From the NCBI GenBank assembly GCA_903813345.2, contig CAIIXF020000008.1, forward strand, positions 17,158,822-17,222,821: a stretch of DNA of 64,000 nt. Reading direction: 5' to 3'. Made by a program: the position numbers and the translations under genes. Source of the stretch: Owenia fusiformis. Lineage: Eukaryota; Annelida; Polychaeta; Sabellida; Oweniidae. The notes under the pieces are model-generated. The model was not told the DNA's origin. It saw nothing but the letters and a program-made list of their open reading frames with translations, and ran no database searches. Of this stretch, positions 55,505-64,000 are shown in pieces. Positions within the stretch are counted from its first letter, which is position 1, and every line of letters starts with the position of its first letter.

Positions 55505-57080
55505 CCTCATCATAATATCATATGTGCCTCATCATAATATCATATGTGCCTCATCATAATATCATATGTGCCTCATCATAATATCATATGTGCCTCATCA
55601 CAATATCATATGTGCCTCATCATAATATCATATGTGCCTCATCATAATATCATATGTGCCTCATCATAATATCATATGTGCCTCATCATAATATCATATG
55701 TTCCTCATCATAATATCATATGTGCCTCATCATAATATCATATGTGCCTCATCATAATATCATATGTGCCTCATCATAATATCATATGTGCCTCATCATA
55801 ATATCATATGTGCCTCATCATAATATCATATATGACTCATCATAATATCATATGTGCCTCATCATAATATCATATGTGCCTCATCATAATATCATATGTG
55901 TCTCATCATAATATCATATGTGCCTCATCACAATATCATATGTGTCTCATCATAATATCATATGTGCCTCATCACAATATCATATGTGCCTCATCATAAT
56001 ATCATATGTGCCTCATCACAATATCATATGTGCCTCATCCTAATATCATATGTGCCTCATCATAATATCATATGTGTCTCATCATAATATCATATGTGCC
56101 TCATCATAATATCATATGTGCCTCATCATAATATCATATATGCCTCATCATAATATCATATGTGCCTCATCACAATATCATATGTGCCTCATCATAATAT
56201 CATATGTGCCTCATCATAATATCATATGTGCCTCATCATAATATCATATCATATGTGCCTCATCATAATATCATATCATATGTGTCTCATCATAATATCA
56301 TATGTGCCTTATCATAATATCATATGTGTCTCATCATAACATCATATGTGCCTCATCATAATATCATATGTGCCTCATCACAATATCATATGTGCCTCAT
56401 CACAATATCATATGTGCCTCATCATAATATCATATGTGCCTCATCATAATATCATATGTGTCTCATAATATCATATGTGCCTCGTCACAATATCATATGT
56501 GCCTCATCACAATATCATATGTGCCTCATCATAATATCATATGTGCCTCATCATAATATCATATGTGTCTCATCATAATATCATATGTGCCTCATCACAA
56601 TATCATATGTGCCTCATCATAATATCATATGTGCCTCATCATAATATCATATGTGCCTCATCATAATATCATATGTGCCTCATCATAATATCATATGTGC
56701 CTCATCATAATATCATATGTGCCTCATCACAATATCATATGTGCCTCATCACAATATCATATGTGCCTCATCATAATATCATATGTGCCTCATCATAATA
56801 TCATATGTGTCTCATCATAATATCATATGTGCCTCATCACAATATCATATGTGCCTCATCATAATATCATATGTGCCTCATCATAATATCATATGTGCCT
56901 CATCATAATATCATATGTGCCTCATCACAATATAATATGTGCCTCATCCTAATATCATATGTGCCTCATCATAATATCATATGTGCCTCATCATAATATC
57001 ATATGTGCCTCATCATAATATCATATGTGCCTCATCATAATATCATATGTGCCTCATCATAATATCATATATACCTCATC
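55505..57080. repeat. 22-bp minisatellite, about 71 copies
   Basis: Unit CCTCATCATAATATCATATGTG, read for about 1.58 kb. Most copies differ only at a few sites: CATCATAAT/CATCACAAT, GTGCCTC/GTGTCTC, and rare 3- or 5-bp indels (CATATCATATG; TCTCATAATATC). Variant order is not random: a CCTT-T series repeats at 56480 and 56722, exactly eleven units apart. The unit contains CATATG and CATCATAATATCATATG stretches rich in ATR/CAT steps. Confidence 0.97.
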
Positions 57081-58508
57081 AATTGCTTTAAGATCTATTG
57101 CAAGAATACCATACAAAAGGTGATTTATGATGAATTTGTACATGATGATTTTATGACGATCTGTAGGAGTAAAGGTGTAAAAATCTACTTAGGTTTATTA
57201 ACTACTGCGAATCCCCATATTTGTGATGTTTTGGTGTTCGTGTGAAAATCTATCATCATATATTCAACCAGTTTTCATTGGGAGTGTTAATGATAATGCT
57301 ATATGACTGGATGACCTTTGAAAATAGCTCCAAATGAAATCGAAATGTTCCAGGGAATTTGTCACCCTCAAATCACATTAAAGTGCTTAAAAGGTATTTG
57401 GGCATTGATATATTCAAATTTGCTCTGGATAAACATGTAAGCTTTCATCCTTTCATTTAATTGATAATTGGGAAAATTTCTGGTCAGCTATATGGGACTT
57501 TATATATTCTCAACATGAATTATAAATAATTAGTATCGAATATAATTTATTAATGATTACATTATTTCAGTATGTAATTGCATCATATACACAGCAATAC
57601 ATGTATACTGTATACATGAGTGCATATTCCAATACAGTGATGTAACTTTCCTTATTACCAATTCTGGATGATTGCCATCTCTCTTCCCCAGATGTCTATA
57701 TGTGCTGATTGAAGAGTCCCTTGGTGATAAACTTCCACAAAGGCAGGTCACCATTCAGGATTTATTGTTTGCATATAAACTATGATGTTTTTGCAATTTA
57801 CATGTATCGCTGTGGTTACTGTAGATCTATGACAAAATTTTGCAATCATAATTTATACAGAAGTTATTGTGATCATTTTCATTACATGCTCCAATTTGCC
57901 ACACTTGAGGCTAAGGCAGAACTGGATTCACATGGCAAGATACCCTTACATATTCAGCTCTTGTAATGGCATTACATTTAGCAGTGATTGCCTTCTTTAG
58001 GTCTTCTTTGGTTAGTTGTCCATGGAACTGTTCTGATGTGAGCAAAATTTCATTGATGTCACTTGTCTAATTTAGGAGATATTGCCTACTTCAATGGTCT
58101 CTTTTTCCGACCACCCTGTATTATTGCTCTGAGTGGTCTGGAGCTAATACACCTGATACATGGTCATCAGTGACCTTATGGTCCTTGAAGCACAATGTTG
58201 GACTATATCGTATGAATAACAATGTTTTTGCAGTGTCTGAAAAAGCAGGCTGTCATTTCCAGGGGGTTATAGATTACAAATATTCCTACAAAGATGCTTA
58301 CTTCAAGCCAACAACAAGCTCAATGATCACATGATGTATGGTGATTTCTTGTTTTTATGGCATTTTAGCATCCTTGCACGATTGGTCTTTGCTGGGGTCA
58401 AGTGAATGAAGATGGCTTTTAGTGCTCTCTGTAAAAACTATCAAATGTAGTGCTATGAAATGAGAGATCTAGTGAATGGCTTTATAAGCAAACCTGAACC
58501 TTTTGTAA
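57081..58508. other. No supported feature
   Basis: Non-coding, less AT-rich than average near 57900-58500, but no exon with convincing splice sites or domain was found. Confidence 0.35.
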
Positions 58509-58645
58509 AGAAGACTCAGTGGCAGATATTGGAGGCAAAGGCCTCGGCCTATTTTAAAAGATTTTCAGATTTGGGGTCCGAAGTTTTTTCAACGCAAACA
58601 CGATTATTTTAGGGTTCCCCTCCTTGATTTTCAGGTCCGTCCCTG
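58509..58645. repeat. Possible relative of the 6231 element
   Basis: CAGTGGCAGATATTGGAGGC at left and GGTCCGTCCCTG at right weakly resemble the CACTGGCGGATC ends; the interior has TTTGGGGTCCG and TTAGGGTTCCCC. No target duplication seen. Confidence 0.35.
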
Positions 58646-59038
58646 AGATGATCATTTGATTATATTTGGTCATTAACACCCACAATTCCCTAAATACACA
58701 TCCCACCATCTGAATTTAATGCTAAAAGGCCTGACTCTTGATCTGATGACATTAAATGACATGCTAGGTACTAGTATTGGTGATAATCCTGGCTAATTTG
58801 ACGCCTACTCCTTTATTAACGGTTAATGTCTCCTATGGGAGTGTAGTTGAATAAAAGATTTAGTCTGTCCTTGTGCAAATACAATTCAAATATAGTTTCC
58901 TAATCATTCTCAAATAGATGCTAGATTCTCATTTTATGTATTCTGTTTTAGACTGAAACTACCAGTCCAATTAGATTGTTTTTGTTAGGCTTACAAAATT
59001 GTAGCGAGATACAAAAAGCAGGGATGCCATGGCAATTT

Positions 59039-59952
59039 CATCCTCCGATCACAGGGGTTCAAAATCCAGAATATCTTCTTTCTTTTTACCCCCTGCTATA
59101 ACCAAGTTGGACGCGCCTGATTAAACTGAACCACGTGATCTAATTATGCACCGATGATGTATACATGATTGCTGCCGCAGTGTTGCGCCAGCCAATCAAA
59201 TTGCGAGTTCTTAATTGGGAAATGCTAACTGCTTATAGCAGGGGGGAAGAAGGAGGTACGGATTCTGGACACCTGCTTAATGGCCTAGTCACATAGCCCG
59301 GCCGATGAGGTTACGATGAGCCAGCGATGCAATTTTCACCGAACTCGGCCGAACACTGGCCGGACATCCGTGGCGTTTGTTGCTTAAAACCGCATCGGTG
59401 GTAGCTCGGTGAAATTTTAACTTCGGAGTTAAATTTCACCGGGCTCTCACCGAGCTCCCTCATCATGTCATCGCAGCCCCATCGTAACCACATCGGAAAA
59501 CACGTCGGCCGGTGCACGGCCGAGTATCGGCCGGTGTCCCGTGCATCTGAGACAACCAGAGGACGAGGTTTTTTAACGGACAGCGGCCGAGCTCCGGCCG
59601 ATGTGGGACAGAGCATCGGCCGGTCACTGTTCAAAGCCTGTTAACAACCCGGCCGGCGATCGCACGGTGTCCTGTTACCTGCTCGGGTACCGGCCGTATT
59701 CCTTGCGATGTCCGGCCGACCTCCGGCCGGTAGTTGCTGCCACATCGGCAGAAAAAAACTACCATTTTGAGACAGACTCCGTACGGTCACCGGCCGGTGT
59801 TCGGTCGGTCGCCTGAAGATGTCCGGACGGAGTCCGTTCACGTCACCGAGCTCTGCTTCCGATGAGGAGAGCTCGGTGGCACCAAAAAAATCCACCGAGC
59901 TCTACCGATGCCGGACATCGGCCGGGCTATGTGACTAGGCCATAAAAGGATG
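59039..59952. mobile_element. CATCCTCC element with 9-bp duplication (MULE-like), copy 2
   Basis: Ends CATCCTCCGATCACAGGGG and CTTAAAAGGATG, flanked by the perfect 9-bp duplication TGGCAATTT (59030-59038, 59953-59961). About 249 bp once the nested GC-rich element at 59281-59942 and its TAA duplication are discounted. The interior matches copy 1 (TTCAAAATCCAGAATATCTT, TTACCCCCTGCTATAACC, CCACGTGATCTAATTATGC, GCGAGTTCTTAATTGGG). Confidence 0.88.
59281..59942. mobile_element. GC-rich PIF/Harbinger-like MITE, nested
   Basis: Perfect inverted ends TGGCCTAGTCACATAGCCCG (then GCCGAT) and their complement, flanked by TAA (59278-59280, 59943-59945). TAA/TWA 3-bp duplications are characteristic of PIF/Harbinger elements. 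The body is strikingly GC-rich and made of repeated CGGCCGGT, CACCGAGCTC and CACATCGG words plus an internal palindrome (GTGAAATTTTAACTTCGGAG / TTAAATTTCAC). Frames on both strands here reflect the GC content and not genes. Confidence 0.85.
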
Positions 59953-59961
59953 TGGCAATTT

Positions 59962-61907
59962 TTATTCTGAATTTTCAAATCTGGTCTGGTCAGGTGTTTG
60001 GAATGAGATTTTCAACCGGGTTTGAGGCTATTTTTTCAAATCCTCATCTGTGATTGGTTGATGGAGTAAATCATGCTGTTCGGTTCAGTGCCTAATATTG
60101 AGGTATTATTGCTTAACTGAGGAGTCCAAAATCAGTCATAGTTGAATTAATTTCTCACTTCATTGAATGCACTTCAAGTCAATCAGAGAATTGATCAAGT
60201 TAAAAAAAGGCAAAAACGCTCATGCATTTTTTCTAGCATGATAATGCTACACTCCCAAGGATACAAAACACTCTCCTCACCTCATCAATACATTGGTACT
60301 TCATATATCAAAGTACAATTGAAGACATATTATATTGAATCGGCATAATGAGCAATCAGTATTAATAGGATCAATTGATCGACAACCATTGTACATGTAT
60401 GTTTCTATATAAAAGACTATGTGCCCCTCCCTTCTACACACCTTTCTGTGTTTTCAGGCAGTGGGAGGGGGAAGGGGTCATAGGGGGGGGGGCTTGTAGC
60501 TAGACTATAAAATATTCATCCTAAATTCTCTCTGTTGTTCTTCATGTTTGTCCTTTCAAAAACAATTTATGCTATTTCATCCATAGTAGATTAAGCCAGT
60601 CTCTATACACATGGGGATTTATGTCATAAAGCCTCACCACGATGGGCATAGCGAGAGTTTATGCAATGTATGTGAACATTGAGTGCATGAAAGCGTGACA
60701 CATGGTCTAAGTTGCTCTGTGGCTATAATATCTATATGCTCTTTCATCTAGGCACAGAATAGAGAAAGCAATAAGCAGATTAGATGGTTTCCAAAGAATC
60801 ACTGCATTTGGGGCTTAAAGTTACAACTTATCTGTGACAAAACATAGACTCCAATTTCTTTTGGTGATGATTTTGACGTGAATGACATTTGTGGGATGCC
60901 AGTGGTCGGATAACAGAGTTGAAATATTGTTCCCTGTGCCCTGTCTATCCAATAAATTCAAGATAATTCCAACCAAACAAAGGAGGATTCTTATCCCATC
61001 ATTTTTGCGACATTGAATCGGAATCTTTAAATGCTAATTGGAGAGTAAAATGAAGTTGAGCCTCCTTATATTGTGTAATGAAAGTATACCATGATATATT
61101 TCATTTTGTATTGATGATGATAATTAATATTCAAAGACATGGCTGTGAGATGGAATAGGGCAGACATAATCATGAAGCATGCAATGACTGAGAACTTGAA
61201 AAATGAAAAAATTCATGTTAGGGAAGCCCTAGATATTGCTTAATTTTTATTTTTTATTTAATGTCTGTAGTTGGTATTTTGCATTGTTGTCCAGTTTTAT
61301 TTAGATTGGGCTTTGGTTGTTTTGGCTCAGAGTGAGCATGTGTGGTATCAGATAGATTCGTCCATCTGTAAACATTGATGGTACAAATAAAGACTGTACA
61401 ACATATTTGACCAATAGCTTTTTTTGATAATGGTCATTATTACCAAATATACGTTTGTTCAATACAGATTAGAGAACATTTGCATCTTGCTACTGAAGAA
61501 AATGATAGTTACGTAGATGCACTTTAATTTTGCCAAAGTGTTTGATATCATTACTACTGTCAGGCTAATCCTTGGCTAGTCTTTATCAATTGATACAATT
61601 ACCAACTGAGGTAGTAATTGCCTTGAAATATTGCTTTACTGTTTCAAGTCATCCGGGCAGGAAGTTAAGTGTCTCTAAAAGATTAACTTAATCTGATTGA
61701 ATTGTAAGGAATTGTTTGAGATGTCGGTCAGATAGTGGTGGGTGTCATGCATTATTATGTCTGTACCCATCTGAAATGGTTATATGGAATTCTTTATACA
61801 TAGTCATTTCTTGGTTGAATATCAGTTCACTTCTACCTTGTTTTAGAGACATCAGCCTTTTTGTAATCTGAATTACCATTTGAAACAACCGAATGATTCT
61901 TTTCTCA
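59962..61907. other. No supported feature
   Basis: AT-rich. A small C-run/G-run pair near 60423-60490 (GCCCCTCCC / GGGAGGGGGAAGGGG) could be a short foldback. No gene. Confidence 0.35.
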
Positions 61908-62175
61908 TGTTACCACCATCTACCACAAGTTGTTACATATTGTTAGTCTCCAACTTTTTGTGGATGGTGTTTGGCAGTTGGTGGTCAGTGTTCAGTGGTT
62001 GGTATTTGGTATCCATAACAAATGGCAGGTGGTAACATTTTGTTTAAGTCTCCAACTTGTGGATGGTGTTTGGCAGTCAGTGTTTGGCAGTTGGTGGTCA
62101 GTGTTCGGCAGTTGGTGTTTGGTATCTGTAACAAATGGCAGGTGGTAACATTTTGCATGTTAATGCCTTGTCCAT
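61908..62175 (+). repeat. Dispersed repeat DR1 with internal duplication
   Basis: CATGTTACCACCATCTACCA CAAGTTGTTACATATTG, then two successive bodies, each with TCTCCAACTT, GTGGATGGTGTTTGGCAGT and AACAAATGGCAGGTGGTAAC ATTTTG; only the second ends in GCATGTTAATGCC. A duplication of about 115 bp explains the longer frames here. Confidence 0.7.
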
Positions 62176-63529
62176 TTATTCAATTGCTTTGGAGTTTTTC
62201 TATGGTCTTTAACATTCCAGCTATCAAAGTATCTCTTTTTGTTAGCCATATGCCAGCCATGGCAACCATAGTGACTTTGTAATGGTCAAACAGTATCCAG
62301 TTATCCCAGCTTGTTCACAAAAGATTCAATTTTTGTTGGAGAATAATCAGGTTATCACAGAATGCAAATGTGCTCTCTTAGCTCCTGTTTTGAGAATTAA
62401 AAGGATCTGTAGGGTACTTCCCAGTTTGAGATTCCATCAGTTGATGTCAACAGTCTTGTTATTTTAGGAATAAGTATAATTGATTAGCTTTGAAGGTTCT
62501 CTAGAATTGCAGATCACTTGCTTTAATTGTAAAGTGTCACCCTTTAATTCACGCGTCAGCTGTTACTTGTGGAAGCTTGAAAACAGATTTGTTACATCTT
62601 AACAACACCGTTTGTTTTAATTACGATAATTAACACAGAAAATTGCAGGAATTTAGATGTTTTTCAAAAGCTTTATGAAGTGATAAAAGGCCATTTTTAC
62701 CAACACAAGGGAGATACTGGAAATAGCTGTGTAGAAGATAGAGAACTGATTGCTTCTATAAATAGACATGATATGAATAATTGAAGTTCATCAACTGGGA
62801 AATATGTCTCGGAAATAGGTTCCATTGACAGTTTGTTACAGTTTTATTAGCATGGATACTGTTTACATCATTCCGTTGTTATTGATTAATTTATAACAAC
62901 TATTAGGTTAATTGAAACAAACTTATCTATTTTGGGTAATCTCTAAATATGAAGAAAATATTGTTAAACAGGCAATGCGCCTATTTTTGAAGGAAAAAGG
63001 ACAAAATATTATTTGAGACATGTCACTCACACAATCAATCAAATATGATAAAAACTTTAATTTGGGGTAATACTGAAGTGAAAAAAAAATTACTCGCATA
63101 GAAAACAGCATTTGAAGTTCAGAGATTGAAAAAAGTGAATTACCACTTTTCACAAAGTGTATGTTTTGAATAACTTTTGGATTAAAAGATGGCGTATGCT
63201 TGAAAATCCTGTCAAAACTGAATGGATAATTAATGCAAACAACAATGCCATCTTTCTATGGCATTGCTAAAAACTTGACATATATAAATTGATAGATCAA
63301 AAATATTTTTTCATGATCTAGTGTCAACTCTGATGAGGTCTGTTTGAGCTTTTTTTGGTGTCAGATGAAAGATCGGGTGTTTATTAATCCATTGGAAATA
63401 CTATGAAGATCAAAAATGAGACTTCATTTACGCACTTTGTCCCTTTAATGCAATACAATATATGTGATACAATGGGATAGAAGACAGGATTGTAAAAATG
63501 AGATGAATCAGAAGAGAATAGCTGAAATT
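62176..63529. other. No supported feature
   Basis: AT-rich non-coding DNA; no second SNAP-25 exon found here. Confidence 0.4.
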
Positions 63530-63760
63530 GAAATTGACACATTTGCACATAGCATTTTTAGAGTTGGCCCCGATGAAAAACGAATGATATGTAGAGTGAC
63601 TTAAAGAATTGGTACAGATAAATGTAGAGTGACTTAACATTAGAATTGACCCAGATGAAAGATGAGACATTGATATAATCTTTAAAACAACAATATATTG
63701 ATGCAACCTTTAAAACACCGATATATTGATGCAACCTTTAAAATACAGATATCTTATACT
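63530..63760. repeat. Short local tandem repeats
   Basis: TGTAGAGTGACTTAA and GTTGGCCCCGATGAAA/ATTGACCCAGATGAAAG recur twice at about 50 bp, followed by two or three copies of ATATATTGATGCAACCTTTA (AAA). Non-coding. Confidence 0.6.
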
Positions 63761-64000
63761 GGTGCAGTCTTCTATAGTTAATATCTTTATTTGTCCAACC
63801 ATTACAAGTCTCAATTGTATTGATGCATTATTTATCGACCCTTAGTATTTGATATCTTCTATTGTATTGTGTATATTGATTGTTTTCCTCCCTTGATTAT
63901 ATTACGTAATGATTTGATCATATAAACTGTTGCCCCCCATGTCTCATTCTAACATAACATACCATTACTTAAATATTTTATCACCCCTGGGATTAGTGCC

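Noticed and set aside
55505-57080. Regular short repeats resembling a CRISPR array
   Set aside because: There are no unique spacers; the 22-bp unit is contiguous, and the window is eukaryotic.
59311-59895. Opposing frames of 71-107 codons
   Set aside because: They lie wholly inside the GC-rich Harbinger-like MITE, where few stops occur on any strand.

Overview
This is an AT-rich, gene-poor stretch of a metazoan nuclear genome. I see one long single-exon reading frame, two short first-coding-exon candidates with good start contexts and GTGAGT donors, truncated LINE ends, and a dense layer of DNA-transposon derivatives (MITEs, foldback elements) and minisatellites. The organism is probably a lophotrochozoan marine invertebrate, perhaps a mollusc. 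That is an inference from the SNAP-25-like N-terminus and the style of the repeats; no marker gene settles it.

Genes. On the + strand, 23446-23538 encodes an acidic 31-residue peptide whose second half (SELEEIQMEMNAKTDE) lines up with the start of SNAP-25 and ends at a phase-0 donor where the conserved SLESTRRM block should follow. I found no later SNAP-25 exon, so the rest probably lies beyond position 64000. A second phase-0 starter exon of similar acidic character is at 54110-54214; it could be an alternative N-terminus of the same gene or belong to another gene. On the - strand, 50205-48019 encodes an unrecognised 728-residue Ser/Lys/Asn-rich protein that looks disordered. If the SNAP-25 reading is right, this gene lies antisense inside a SNAP-25 intron.

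Repeats. Tandem arrays: 49 bp (2094-4156), 75 bp (5612-6662), 59 bp (10166-10992), 16 bp (28705-28980), 39 bp (32627-33094) and 22 bp (55505-57080). Two arrays were entered by transposons whose target duplications can be read exactly because neighbouring repeat units show the empty site: a ZBED-type hAT at 2550-3624 (8-bp duplication) and a 350-bp element at 6231-6580 (5 bp).

The best-resolved mobile DNA is a set of nested insertions. Two copies of one element with CATCCTCC ends (34168-35614 and 59039-59952) each have a perfect 9-bp target duplication, and each carries a different younger element: a 1.2-kb element with a 6-bp duplication in the first and a GC-rich Harbinger-like element with a TAA duplication in the second. 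A second family with TACCCT ends also makes 9-bp duplications and includes a 45-bp remnant. Several foldback elements have arms of 29 to about 170 bp.

The remainder is AT-rich non-coding DNA with degraded copies of the same families. I found no convincing tRNA, rRNA, CRISPR array, endogenous virus or LTR element, and no multi-gene system.
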